DNA of 57,204 nt from an uncultured Lachnospiraceae bacterium (lineage in GTDB: Bacteria > Bacillota > Clostridia > Lachnospirales > Lachnospiraceae): the NCBI GenBank assembly GCA_910588215.1, contig CAJUQJ010000024.1:1-57204 (forward strand), written 5' to 3'. The notes beneath the pieces are model-generated. The model saw nothing but the letters and a program-made list of their open reading frames with translations. It was not told where the DNA came from and did no database searches. Positions 9,048 through 18,545 of the stretch are shown in pieces. Each line of letters opens with the position of its first letter. Position 1 is the first letter of the stretch. Both the position numbers and the translations under genes were made by a program.

Positions 9048-10937
9048 ATGTGTGGAATTGCCGGTTTATGTAACTGGGGTGAGAGATGGCGATGTAATAT
9101 AGAGCGGATGAACGAGCGGATGTATCGCCGAGGGCCGGATGCGTCCGGCATCTGGGCGTCGGAGGATTCTTCGGTAGTTCTTGGGCATAGACGTCTGTCC
9201 ATCGTGGATCTGAGTGCGGCGGGAGCGCAGCCGATGGAGTCGCATAACGGGCGATATGTGATAAGTTATAACGGGGAGATTTATAATTACGGGATAATAC
9301 GGAAGAGATTGGGCGAGGATAACAGAGTGACTGCTTTTAGGGGAACATCCGATACGGAGGTTCTCTTGGAAGCAGTCTCTGCATATGGAATAGAAAAAAC
9401 GCTTGTTATGGCAAAGGGGATGTTTGCCATAGCGATATATGATAAAAAAGAGCGGGTGTTACGCCTGGCCCGTGACCGTGTGGGAGAGAAACCCCTGTAT
9501 TATGGATTTACAGGAGCGGGAAAGTTTGTATTCGCCTCGGATCTGAACTCCATCGCGGCTCTTGAGGGGTTTGACAATCCGATCAATACAGGGATCCTGG
9601 AGCAGTATTTCCGGTATGGGTATATTCCGGCACCTTACTCGATCTATGAGAATATCTATAAGCTTGAGCCGGGAAAGCTGTTGGAGATCAGATATCCGTT
9701 CAGACAATATGAGATAAAAACATACTGGTCCATGTCTGAGGCGGCGAAGCGGGGAGAGGCGCAGCCTTTCCGAGGGAGTGAGACAGAGGCGGCGGCGGAA
9801 CTGGAACGGCTGCTGAAGGAGTCTATCCGGGGACAGATGGAAGCGGATGTACCGGTGGGAGCTTTTCTTTCGGCGGGGATCGACAGCAGCACTGTGGTAT
9901 CGCTGATGCAGTCACTGTCTGCAAGACCTGTCAGGAGCTTTACCATTGGCATGTGGGATGAGAAATTTAATGAGGCTGATGTGGCAGGTAAGATTGCGGC
10001 TCATCTGGGGACCGATCATACGGAGCTTTATATTACGGAGAAGGATGCCCGCAGCGTGATTCCGGGGCTGGCGGAAATGTTCGGAGAACCCTTTGCGGAT
10101 TCATCGCAGATTCCCACATATCTGGTAAGCAGGATGACGAGAGAGCATGTGACGGTATCCTTAAGCGGAGACGGCGGGGACGAACTGTTCTGCGGTTATA
10201 ACAGCTATGCTTCCGTGGATCGGGTCTGGAACAAGGCAAGACAGATTCCGTTCTGGATCCGCAGACCGGCAGGCGCTGTCCTGGAGACAGCCGGCAGGCG
10301 AAGGCGGGGATCGATGATGGTCATGGCCAGACTTCTGGGTGCACGCGGTATTGAGGATACGTATCTGCGCTCTGAGATCGGGGAGGGATTACGGATCGTC
10401 AGACAGGACCGCGCCGGGGATAAACTAGATTCGGTTATGGATACCTATCCGGCGGGACTGCTCAGAGAACCGCGGCATAACCTGATGCTGATGGATCTGC
10501 TCATGTATCACCCGGATGATATTCTGAATAAGGTGGACAGGAGTGCGATGGCGGTCTCCCTGGAGACCAGGGTGCCCATGTTGGATAAGGATGTGGTGGA
10601 GTTTGCGTGGACACTGCCCCTTACTTACTGTGTCGGAAGCTGTACGAAGAAGATCCTGCGGGATATTTTGTATCAATATGTGCCGCGGGAACTGATGGAG
10701 CGTCCGAAGAAGGGATTTTCTATTCCGCTGCAGAAATGGCTCAGGGAGCCGGAGCTTCGGGAATGGGCGGAAAGCCTGATCGACCGGGCGGTGTTGGACA
10801 GCCAGGGGATTCTGGATACGGCGGTAGTGTGGAGGATCTGGCAGGACTATATTGAGAGAGACATCTGGCGCGTGCAGATCTGGTATATTCTGATGTTTCA
10901 GGAGTGGATGACCTACAGAACGAGACTGTGTCGTTAA
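9048..10937 (+). CDS. Second asparagine-synthase-type amidotransferase
   Basis: The 629-residue protein is built like the one at 4201: MCGIAGLCNWG places Cys2 at the N-terminus for glutamine hydrolysis, and SGDGGDELFCGY marks the synthetase half. The ATP pyrophosphate loop reads SAGIDSS (about 280) where the first copy has SGGYDSS, so the second residue is alanine rather than glycine. The C-terminal region ERPKKGFSIPLQKWLRE closely parallels the first copy. The ribosome site AAGGAGAGG before the ATG is strong. Two diverged copies close together in a glycan locus suggest that one or both amidate a sugar acid rather than free aspartate. This is inference from context. Confidence 0.87.
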   Translation: MCGIAGLCNWGERWRCNIERMNERMYRRGPDASGIWASEDSSVVLGHRRLSIVDLSAAGAQPMESHNGRYVISYNGEIYNYGIIRKRLGEDNRVTAFRGTSDTEVLLEAVSAYGIEKTLVMAKGMFAIAIYDKKERVLRLARDRVGEKPLYYGFTGAGKFVFASDLNSIAALEGFDNPINTGILEQYFRYGYIPAPYSIYENIYKLEPGKLLEIRYPFRQYEIKTYWSMSEAAKRGEAQPFRGSETEAAAELERLLKESIRGQMEADVPVGAFLSAGIDSSTVVSLMQSLSARPVRSFTIGMWDEKFNEADVAGKIAAHLGTDHTELYITEKDARSVIPGLAEMFGEPFADSSQIPTYLVSRMTREHVTVSLSGDGGDELFCGYNSYASVDRVWNKARQIPFWIRRPAGAVLETAGRRRRGSMMVMARLLGARGIEDTYLRSEIGEGLRIVRQDRAGDKLDSVMDTYPAGLLREPRHNLMLMDLLMYHPDDILNKVDRSAMAVSLETRVPMLDKDVVEFAWTLPLTYCVGSCTKKILRDILYQYVPRELMERPKKGFSIPLQKWLREPELREWAESLIDRAVLDSQGILDTAVVWRIWQDYIERDIWRVQIWYILMFQEWMTYRTRLCR

Positions 10938-11003
10938 AACGACCCGCCACAGGCAAAATCCCTCAGGAGGGAGTTCTTTTACGGAAAGGATATTGATACG
11001 AGC

Positions 11004-12086
11004 ATGAAGATAATAGAAGGTTACCATCCGCAGATCAGGGAAGAAGAACAGACGGATCTGATTTCTGTCATTGTGACTGCCTACAACATAGGCGGTTATA
11101 TCGAGCGGGGAGTGAAGTCCGTGTGCGCGCAGACTTACCGCAATCTGGAGATCATCGTGGTGGACGACGGTTCGACGGATGATACAGGCGCTCTCTGTGA
11201 GAAACTGGCTCTGGAGGATAGCAGAATACGGGTGCTCCACAAGGAGAACGGCGGTCCTTCAGAGGCGAGAAATGCGGGAATTGCGATTGCTGCCGGCAGT
11301 TATATCGGTTTCGTAGATGGGGACGACTGGACCGATCCGGATATGTATGAACGGATGCTTGGGGCTATGAGGGCGCAAGCGGCAGATATCGGAATATGCA
11401 GATACCGGCAGGTGCATAGGACCTATACGGTAGATGAGTCGCGTGACAGAGTGGTCGTGTTCCGGGGACAGGAGACACTGCAGCAGTATGTGCAGGAGAC
11501 AAGAGAGTATGCGATTCAGAATGCGGCCTGGAATAAACTATATAAGCGGGAGATCCTTACTGGGATCGACTTTCCGACAGGGAGATGGTATGAGGATATC
11601 ATGTTTACCACGAGGGTCCTTGGCCGCTCGGAATGCTGTGTTTACCTTGACATGGCCTGTTATAACTATATAATAGACAGAGAAGGAAGCATCATGAATG
11701 AACAGATCAATGCTCGTACATTCACGGATCAGATTCCTGCCTATTACGAGAAGACGGCCTTTTTAAGAGAGCTGGGCAGACAGGATCTGGCCGACTTGCA
11801 TAACTATTTCTTCTATAAAAGACTGCTTCTTTTCTACGAGCAGCTGGAGGAGTCGGATCATCCGCACCGGGAAGAATATATGGCCAGACTTCTGCAGATC
11901 ATACGGCAGGACAACGCCTGTTATGCGGCGGCGTTCGGACGGCCGGAAGCGGATCCGCGTGACTGGAGGCGGATGAAACTTTTCCTGAGATCTCCCGCGT
12001 GGTACAGCCGCAGGATGCGTCTGGAGAAGCGAGTGATCATCCCACTGAAGGTGAAGATCAAGAAACTGAAAAAGAGATTGAATTAA
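11004..12086 (+). CDS. Glycosyltransferase family 2
   Basis: The 360-residue protein has an N-terminal GT-A domain starting with ISVIVTAYNIGGYIERGVKS (about 20-39). Its nucleotide-binding VVDDGSTDDTG follows (about 55), then NGGPSEARNAGI, and the metal-binding VDGDDW near 100. These are the standard marks of an inverting cytoplasmic GT2 enzyme using a nucleotide sugar. The C-terminal third is basic and probably binds the membrane face. It is followed after 7 bases by a fucosyltransferase gene and then by an ABC flippase, suggesting that it extends the same lipid-linked oligosaccharide. The sugar it adds cannot be read from the sequence. Confidence 0.9.
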   Translation: MKIIEGYHPQIREEEQTDLISVIVTAYNIGGYIERGVKSVCAQTYRNLEIIVVDDGSTDDTGALCEKLALEDSRIRVLHKENGGPSEARNAGIAIAAGSYIGFVDGDDWTDPDMYERMLGAMRAQAADIGICRYRQVHRTYTVDESRDRVVVFRGQETLQQYVQETREYAIQNAAWNKLYKREILTGIDFPTGRWYEDIMFTTRVLGRSECCVYLDMACYNYIIDREGSIMNEQINARTFTDQIPAYYEKTAFLRELGRQDLADLHNYFFYKRLLLFYEQLEESDHPHREEYMARLLQIIRQDNACYAAAFGRPEADPRDWRRMKLFLRSPAWYSRRMRLEKRVIIPLKVKIKKLKKRLN

Positions 12087-12093
12087 AGGAAAT

Positions 12094-13101
12094 ATGGTTA
12101 TCATACAGCTTGCGGGCGGGCTGGGCAATCAGATGTTCCAGTATGCCCTATATTTACAACTGAAAAGTCTTGGCAAGGAAGTCAGGATCGATGATGTGTC
12201 TGGTTTTGTGGAGGATAGACAGCGGGTTTATGCACTGGCTCCTTTTGGCGCGGCATATGAGCGGGCGGATAAGAAGGAACTGCGCAGGATGCTGGATTCC
12301 TCCCCGTTTTTGCATGCCAAAATACGAAGGAAGCTGTGCGGCAGGAAGAAGAAGTCTTATTTTGAGGAAGATAAGCGCTACAGGCCGCAGATCTTGGATT
12401 GGGACGACATCTATCTGGAAGGCTACTGGCAGACGGAGAAATATTTCCGGACGGCGGCCAGGCAGGTCAGGGAGATGTTCGACACGGACAAGCTTGTCAC
12501 CTATATCACAACACGGACTTCAGGCGGCCAGGCCCTGCAGGAATGGCTGTCTAAGGTCGCAGCCACGGAGTCGGTCAGTGTGCATATGCGGAGAGGGGAT
12601 TATCTTCTGCCTGTGAACCGGCAGCTGTTTGGCGATATCTGCACGGAAGAATATTACTGTGCGGCAATGGAACGGATGCTCGATATGTATCCCGGATGTG
12701 TGTTCTACCTGTTCACCAATGACAAAGAGTGGGCCAGAAACTGGGTAGCAGACAGGCAGGTCGTATCTGCCGCCGGGAAGGGAATGACAAAGCCGCAGGA
12801 GTGGGAGAACGCCGGAGACCGGGAGACGGAAGCGCCGGCAGGAAACGTACGGACAGGACCGATCGAGATCGTGGACCTGGGAGCGTTTTCGGACCAGGGT
12901 ATGGATCTGGATTATGCGGAATTCGCATTGATGAGCAAGTGCAGGCATAATATTCTGGCTAACAGCAGCTTCAGCTGGTGGGCTTCCTATTTAAATCAGA
13001 ATCCCCATAAGACGGTGCTGGCGCCGGACAGGTGGCTGAATGGATGGGACTGCCAGGATATCTACAGAGAAGATATGCAGAGAATAAAAGGGCACGCTTG
13101 A
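12094..13101 (+). CDS. Alpha-1,2-fucosyltransferase, GT11
   Basis: The 335-residue product carries the GT11 hallmarks: GGLGNQMFQYALYLQLK at 8-24, the GDP-fucose-binding HMRRGDY at 164-170, and the late NSSFSWW segment. It should transfer L-fucose from GDP-fucose in alpha-1,2 linkage to a galactose-like acceptor in the cytoplasm. It is about 40 residues longer than usual because of a hydrophilic insert (about 215-260, rich in Lys, Glu and Gly) between the central motif and the LMSKCRHNILANSSFSWW region. The ribosome site AAAGGA overlaps the stop of the GT2 gene upstream. No GDP-fucose synthesis genes are in the window. Confidence 0.93.
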   Translation: MVIIQLAGGLGNQMFQYALYLQLKSLGKEVRIDDVSGFVEDRQRVYALAPFGAAYERADKKELRRMLDSSPFLHAKIRRKLCGRKKKSYFEEDKRYRPQILDWDDIYLEGYWQTEKYFRTAARQVREMFDTDKLVTYITTRTSGGQALQEWLSKVAATESVSVHMRRGDYLLPVNRQLFGDICTEEYYCAAMERMLDMYPGCVFYLFTNDKEWARNWVADRQVVSAAGKGMTKPQEWENAGDRETEAPAGNVRTGPIEIVDLGAFSDQGMDLDYAEFALMSKCRHNILANSSFSWWASYLNQNPHKTVLAPDRWLNGWDCQDIYREDMQRIKGHA

Positions 13102-13186
13102 CAGCAGTCTGGCGGGCACATAGAACCGATGCGTTATACTGACGGGTGGAAATACCGCCGGGCAGGAAGGAAAGGAAAGAAACCGG

Positions 13187-14980
13187 ATGGGTAGAAATGC
13201 GGTAGAAGAGATAAAAGAAAAAAAGGTCACTTTGCTTCACAAGGTGGGTTATCTTTTTGACAGGAAGCAGAAGAAGCAGATCCTGGGGCTGGCAGTGCTC
13301 ATTCTGATCGGCGGACTGCTGGAAACAATGGGCGTGTCGCTGCTGCTCCCGGTAGTGCAGGCGATCATGGATCCGGAAGCGATTATGGAGAATGAGCTGG
13401 TAGGTGCCGTGGCAGATCTGCTGCAGATCGAGACGAGCAGGCAGCTGATCATACTTATGCTTGGTTCGCTGATCGCCCTGTACGTGATCAAGAATACGTA
13501 TCTGCTTTTTCTGACTTATGTGCAGAATACTTTCGTGACGCGCAACCGTAACCGGATGATCAGCCGCGTCATGCGGGAATTCCTGAGCAGGCCTTATGAA
13601 GAGTATTTGGGTGCGGATATTCCCACCGTGTTCCGGCTGACAGACAGCGATATTCCCAATGCCTTCCAGCTAATCCTGGTATTGATCCAGATGGTGACGG
13701 AGATCGTGGTGGCGGTGTCGCTGTGCATTGTGCTGGTGGTGGTGAGTCCTGTCATGTCCTTCTTTATCCTGTGCATTTTTCTTGGCATGACGTTGATGAT
13801 CACGAAAGTCTTAAAGCCCAGGTTGAACGCCATTGGACATAAGAACCAGATGATTCAGTCACGAATTGCCAAATGGAGGATCCAGTCCATTTATGGACTG
13901 AAAGACGTAAAGGTGCTGCATCGGGAAGAATTTTTCGTGCGTAATTATTATGAAAGCGGAGCCATCGGTGCAGATGTGGCCAGGAATTATGCGGTGTTTA
14001 ACAACCTGCCCCGGCTGCTGATCGAGACGATCTTCATGGCGGCGATGCTTCTTTTTATCATGCTCTATATGCTGCGGGGCGGTAATATCGGTATCCTGAT
14101 TCCGCAGCTGTCGGCCTTTGCGGTGGCGGCAATGCGCGTGATGCCGGGGACGAACCGTATCAACACGTATTTGTCCGAGATTGCCTACGCGCAGCCATGT
14201 CTGGACTATCTGTATGAGAATCTGACTTCTAATATGAAGGCGGATGTCAACGGCAGTGTGACCGGGCTGACCGAAGCGGCACAGCCTGAACTGCAGTCGA
14301 CAAAACTGCAGGATAAGATCGTGCTGGATCATATTACGTATGCATATCCGAATACGGAGAAAAATATATTTACGGATGCTCATATGGAGGTGAAGAAGGG
14401 GCAGTCGGTCGGCATTATGGGGCCTTCCGGCGCAGGAAAATCAACGATCGTGGATATTCTGCTGGGCCTTTTGCATGTGCAGGAAGGGTCTATCACCTGC
14501 GACGGTGTCAACATATTTGACAATTACGGGGACTGGCTTTCCAAGATCGGCTATATTCCGCAGTCCATCTATCTGATCGACGAATCCATACGGGACAACA
14601 TTGCCTTCGGGATCGACGCGGACCGGATCGATGACAAGAGGATCTGGGATGTGCTGGAGGAAGCACAGCTGAAAGAGTTCGTGAAAGAGCTTCCTGAAGG
14701 ACTGGATACTACCATAGGTGACAGGGGTGTCAGAATATCCGGCGGACAAAGGCAGCGGTTGGGCATTGCCAGAGCACTCTACCATGATCCGGAGATTCTG
14801 GTATTTGATGAGGCGACTTCGGCGCTTGACAGCGATACGGAGAAGGCGGTCATGGATGCCATCAACAGCTTTCATGGCCGGAAGACTATGGTGATCATAG
14901 CGCATCGTCTCAATACCATCGCCAAGTGCGATGTGATCTACAAGGTAGACGGGGAGAAGATCGTGGAGACAACACTGTAG
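13187..14980 (+). CDS. PglK-like ABC flippase, first copy
   Basis: The 597-residue half-transporter joins six membrane helices (about 30-330) to an ATPase domain (about 370-597). The first helix region, LETMGVSLLLPVVQAIMDPE, resembles the PglK lipid-linked oligosaccharide flippase group. ATPase motifs are GPSGAGKST (Walker A, about 412-420), ISGGQRQRLGIARAL (signature, about 516) and EILVFDEATSALD (Walker B, about 537). It would act as a homodimer that moves a polyprenyl-diphosphate oligosaccharide to the outer face. It shares the locus with two paralogues (46041 and 53903) and a Wzx-type flippase. The ribosome site GGAAGGAAAGGAAAG is strong. Confidence 0.9.
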   Translation: MGRNAVEEIKEKKVTLLHKVGYLFDRKQKKQILGLAVLILIGGLLETMGVSLLLPVVQAIMDPEAIMENELVGAVADLLQIETSRQLIILMLGSLIALYVIKNTYLLFLTYVQNTFVTRNRNRMISRVMREFLSRPYEEYLGADIPTVFRLTDSDIPNAFQLILVLIQMVTEIVVAVSLCIVLVVVSPVMSFFILCIFLGMTLMITKVLKPRLNAIGHKNQMIQSRIAKWRIQSIYGLKDVKVLHREEFFVRNYYESGAIGADVARNYAVFNNLPRLLIETIFMAAMLLFIMLYMLRGGNIGILIPQLSAFAVAAMRVMPGTNRINTYLSEIAYAQPCLDYLYENLTSNMKADVNGSVTGLTEAAQPELQSTKLQDKIVLDHITYAYPNTEKNIFTDAHMEVKKGQSVGIMGPSGAGKSTIVDILLGLLHVQEGSITCDGVNIFDNYGDWLSKIGYIPQSIYLIDESIRDNIAFGIDADRIDDKRIWDVLEEAQLKEFVKELPEGLDTTIGDRGVRISGGQRQRLGIARALYHDPEILVFDEATSALDSDTEKAVMDAINSFHGRKTMVIIAHRLNTIAKCDVIYKVDGEKIVETTL

Positions 14981-15113
14981 GTACAGACGGGGCAAAGCAA
15001 GAGCGGCAAGATGTCAGGATTGCTGGAATGCATGGCACAAAACAATCCGTATGATATCTTTTGCCGCAGGCATCATGAGATGAGAGTGCAAGGACGGAAG
15101 GGACCGGGAAATT

Positions 15114-16142
15114 ATGATCGGAACAGAATTCATCGACGGACAGGGGCTGGGTAATCAGTTATTCTGTTATGTGACGGCCAGAGCGATCGCGCTCGAGAAC
15201 GGCTACGAGTTCGGCACTGCCGGACAGGAACGTTTTGCGGTAAACATACACAGTGACAGGGGTATGTATTTCATGGATGTAGATCTGGGGAAATCCATAT
15301 CGCAGGAAGAAAAGAAGAAGTATCAAGTCTACCACGATGTGGAGACCAGACTGTATATCGGGAATTCCAGACACGATCTGACGCACGGATGTTATGTGGC
15401 GGGCGCCGATCCTGCTATCCATGATGTGCAGGACAATACGCTGCTCTATGGCAACATGCAGGACGAGTCCTACTTTATAAGATACCTGCCGCAGGTCAGG
15501 CAGTGGCTTAAGGTAAAGCCGGAATACGATTCCTACGAATACAGCAGAGAAAATCTGTGCATCATCAACATGCGGGGCGGAGAATATACGGGAAGCCCGG
15601 AACTTCTGATCCATAAGAAATACTGGCTCCAGGGCATGTCGGAGATGAAGAAGATACGTCCGGATATGGAATTTATGATCGTCACCGATGATGTGAAGAC
15701 GGCGAACAGGATGCTGCCGGGGATCGAAGCCCATCATTTCGACATCGGCAAGGACTATGTGACGCTCAAAAACGCCCACTATCTGCTGTTGTCCAACTCT
15801 TCCTTTGCCTGTCTGCCGGCGCATACCAGCGAGACATTGAAATTCGCCATTGCACCGAAATACTGGGCGCGCCACAATGTATCCGACGGTTACTGGGCGT
15901 CGGAGCAGAATATCTACAGCCTGTTCCATTATATGGACAGGCAGGGCAGGATGTTTACCGCCGAGGAATGCAGACAGGAACTGGAAGCGTATAAGAAACG
16001 TTCATCCAAGTATGCGCGGATCAATGTCAGGCTGACAGGGGCTGCATTGATGGGCGCAAAGCTGAGGGCTTGGTACATCTATAAGAAGGCGTACCTGTGT
16101 AAGCTTGGCAGGGGTGTTATGAGAAGATTGAAGATAAACTAG
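15114..16142 (+). CDS. Divergent GT11-like glycosyltransferase
   Basis: The 342-residue protein opens with DGQGLGNQLFCYVTARAIA (8-26), nearly the GT11 opening. It also has LLLSNSSFACLPAH late in the sequence, in the place of the GT11 NSSF motif. The central donor motif is altered: it reads NMRGGEY (152-158) where fucosyltransferases have HxRRGDY, so the histidine and second arginine are missing while the first arginine remains. It may use another donor or acceptor, or have lost activity. It is separated by 133 bases from the ABC flippase, with no gene seen in the gap, and is followed almost at once by a DUF6056 membrane protein. Confidence 0.68.
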   Translation: MIGTEFIDGQGLGNQLFCYVTARAIALENGYEFGTAGQERFAVNIHSDRGMYFMDVDLGKSISQEEKKKYQVYHDVETRLYIGNSRHDLTHGCYVAGADPAIHDVQDNTLLYGNMQDESYFIRYLPQVRQWLKVKPEYDSYEYSRENLCIINMRGGEYTGSPELLIHKKYWLQGMSEMKKIRPDMEFMIVTDDVKTANRMLPGIEAHHFDIGKDYVTLKNAHYLLLSNSSFACLPAHTSETLKFAIAPKYWARHNVSDGYWASEQNIYSLFHYMDRQGRMFTAEECRQELEAYKKRSSKYARINVRLTGAALMGAKLRAWYIYKKAYLCKLGRGVMRRLKIN

Positions 16143-16145
16143 AGG

Positions 16146-17714
16146 ATGTCGTATCATATGAGCAGCACGGACAAGAAAAAAGAACAGAATATGGGCAGAA
16201 TGGCGGTGTTTGCAGGATTGTTGTTGTTGCTGTCCCTGGTTCCGCTGTTATGGCTGGGCAGATATAATGTAATGTGTATTGACGATTACGACTATGGCAG
16301 GAAGGTACATGATACATGGCTGGCAACAGGTTCACTGGGGCAGTCGGTCATGACCGCGTGGAAGCAGAACATGGAATTCTACCGGGATTGGCAGGGCACG
16401 TATACTTCCTGTTTTCTGATGGCTATGTGCCCGATGAATTTTCATTACGGGATCGCCTTTGTCGTTCCTGTCCTGATGATCGGTATGTTTGCCACGGCCG
16501 TCTTTGTGCTGGGCAGACATATCCTGCGCAGTTGGTTGGGAGCGGATGGCATCGGCAGCTGCTTTGTCATGTTTATGATGCTCTTTATGTTCTATCAGGT
16601 CATAGAGGCTCCGTTTGAAGGGATTTACTGGTATAACGGCGCGACGCACTATATTTTGATGGAAGCGGTCTGGTTCTTTGCACTGGCGGCGGCATCCGCC
16701 GGCCTATGGACACAGAAAAGAGCAAAAGCCGCATTCTTCTGTGCCGTGGCATCCATCCTTTCGGTGATCGTGGGCGGTGGCAATCTGGTGACCGGCCTGC
16801 AGGCCGAGATCGTGATGGCGCTGCTTGTCCTCTATGCTGCAGTGGTCAACCGCAGGAAGCTTTTGTATGTGGCGGTGCCTTTTATTACGGGTAGTATAGG
16901 ATTTCTGTTCAACGTGATGGCGCCCGGAAATGTGCGCCGGAGCAGTCTGGATACGGATGAAGGATATTCGGCGGTACTGTCTATTGTATTGTCCTTCTAT
17001 CACGCAGTGCCGTTTATGATCCGCTGGACAACCCCTTTTGTGATCCTCGTCTGGCTGCTGCTGCTGCCGGTTCTGTGGAGACTTGCCAAGCATTCAGATA
17101 AGACTTTCCGGCACCCTGTCTGGGTGACCCTGGGCGCATTTAGTGTGCTTTCCGCGATGTTTACGCCTACACTTTACGCGGTAGGCATGGTGGGCCTTTC
17201 GCGAGTGGACAACATTATTCAGATGGTATATTATCTGAGTCTGTTCCTGGTGACGACCTACTGGCTTGGATACTTTTCCCACCAGAACAAGACTGAAGCC
17301 ACGGCTGCGGATCTGCGGGAAGGAGAAGACAGGACACGGCCCGTCTGCACGGAGCAGATGAAAGCGGGAGAGCTCTTTGGCCGCTTCCTGGAAAAGGCGG
17401 GCGGGAGAATGACGGCGGTATTTCTTGTGTTGACTCTGGTCGTATGGGTAGGCACGGCGGATAAGAACACTTATACGAGTGTGTCCGCACTTCGTTCTCT
17501 GGTGAACGGGGATGCACAGACATTCTACGAGGAAGCCATGGAACGGCATGATAGCTATGTTGACGAGACAATTACAGATGTTATTGTAAAGCCGTATTCT
17601 GCCAGACCGGCCCTTTTTGATTTCGAGGATCTGGGAGAGGATGCGGGAAACTGGCTCAATCTTGCGGTCACGCAGTATTATCATAAGGACAGCGTGAGAG
17701 TTGAAGAGGAGTAA
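16146..17714 (+). CDS. DUF6056-type polytopic membrane protein, GT-C-like
   Basis: This 522-residue integral membrane protein has about ten to twelve hydrophobic segments. It matches what I know of the DUF6056 family, which looks like GT-C glycosyltransferases that take sugars from polyprenyl phosphate on the outer face. After the first helix comes CIDDYDYGRKVHDTW (about 42-56), whose acidic residues fit a GT-C first-loop catalytic site, followed by QGTYTSCF. A hydrophilic region of about 45 residues (about 385-430) separates the last two helices. The start is uncertain: the ATG at 16146 directly touches AGAGG, so the ATG at 16158, 12 bases away, may be used. No function has been shown for the family to my knowledge. 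Confidence 0.7.
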   Translation: MSYHMSSTDKKKEQNMGRMAVFAGLLLLLSLVPLLWLGRYNVMCIDDYDYGRKVHDTWLATGSLGQSVMTAWKQNMEFYRDWQGTYTSCFLMAMCPMNFHYGIAFVVPVLMIGMFATAVFVLGRHILRSWLGADGIGSCFVMFMMLFMFYQVIEAPFEGIYWYNGATHYILMEAVWFFALAAASAGLWTQKRAKAAFFCAVASILSVIVGGGNLVTGLQAEIVMALLVLYAAVVNRRKLLYVAVPFITGSIGFLFNVMAPGNVRRSSLDTDEGYSAVLSIVLSFYHAVPFMIRWTTPFVILVWLLLLPVLWRLAKHSDKTFRHPVWVTLGAFSVLSAMFTPTLYAVGMVGLSRVDNIIQMVYYLSLFLVTTYWLGYFSHQNKTEATAADLREGEDRTRPVCTEQMKAGELFGRFLEKAGGRMTAVFLVLTLVVWVGTADKNTYTSVSALRSLVNGDAQTFYEEAMERHDSYVDETITDVIVKPYSARPALFDFEDLGEDAGNWLNLAVTQYYHKDSVRVEEE

Positions 17715-17725
17715 CGGAGGATACT

Positions 17726-18481
17726 ATGTCCGATAAATTAAGATTGCCAAACGTCACGCTGGCGGCGATGACCAGTGTAGATCTATATGAGACCATCAAG
17801 GCAATGGAATACAGTATGAGACAGATTGAATTCGGCGATGTAGTGCTCATCACACACAGAAAACCCTTGATGCTGCCGAATAGCATACGTTATTCTCACA
17901 CATCAAAATTAGACAACATTGACAAATTTAACTACAAGATGGTGTATGAGCTTGGAGAGCATATTCATACAGACTATATGTTGTTAGTGCACGCGGACGG
18001 GTTTGTCGTGCATCCGGAGAGTTGGCGGGATGAATTTCTGGACTATGACTATATCGGTTCGCCGTGGCCGCTTCCCCAAAATCCGTATTCTTACCGGGAT
18101 GCCAAAGGGCAGATCTGCCGTGTAGGCAACAGTGTTTCGATCCGCAGCAAGCGGCTGCTGGATTTTCCGAAACAGGCACATTTGAAATGGGAGAAGTCGG
18201 TGGACGGAGACTATAATGAAGACACGTTTCTGTGCTGTAAGAATAAAAATGTGATTGAGGATGCGGGTATGCGGTTTGCACCGATCGAGGTGGCCAAATA
18301 CTTCGGACATGAACACATGATCCCGGAGATCATGGACGTGGAGGCGCCCTTTCTGTTCCACAAATGGCGCGGCAGGAACGAACAGTATCCCCGGTTTGTG
18401 AATCCGTGGAAGGTAAGATGGCAGAAGATTAAGGACCTGATCAGGCCGTTGTTATTCTGGTATAGGAAACTCCTCCGCTGA
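17726..18481 (+). CDS. DUF5672 family protein, likely GT-A glycosyltransferase
   Basis: The 251-residue soluble protein matches the DUF5672 family seen in glycan loci. It has a Rossmann-like N-terminal half with LPNVTLAAMTSVDLYETIKA, LLVHADGFVVHPESW (86-100, a DxG-like metal motif) and DYDYIGSPWP (106-115), then NEDTFLC further on. A nucleotide-sugar transferase in the cytoplasm is the best guess. The ribosome site GGAGG is ideal. It is the last gene before the structured 215-base intergenic region that precedes the GT17 gene. Confidence 0.72.
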   Translation: MSDKLRLPNVTLAAMTSVDLYETIKAMEYSMRQIEFGDVVLITHRKPLMLPNSIRYSHTSKLDNIDKFNYKMVYELGEHIHTDYMLLVHADGFVVHPESWRDEFLDYDYIGSPWPLPQNPYSYRDAKGQICRVGNSVSIRSKRLLDFPKQAHLKWEKSVDGDYNEDTFLCCKNKNVIEDAGMRFAPIEVAKYFGHEHMIPEIMDVEAPFLFHKWRGRNEQYPRFVNPWKVRWQKIKDLIRPLLFWYRKLLR

Positions 18482-18545
18482 TACGGGAAAGGCATTTTTG
18501 CGAAGCCTGTGTGCAAGGAACAGAGCGCGGCACAGGTTAGGAAGG

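Noticed and set aside
10955..10980. TCCCTCAGGAGGGA hairpin as a terminator after the second AsnB-like gene
   Set aside because: The stem is only five pairs and is followed by a broken T run; the downstream gene appears to belong to the same locus.
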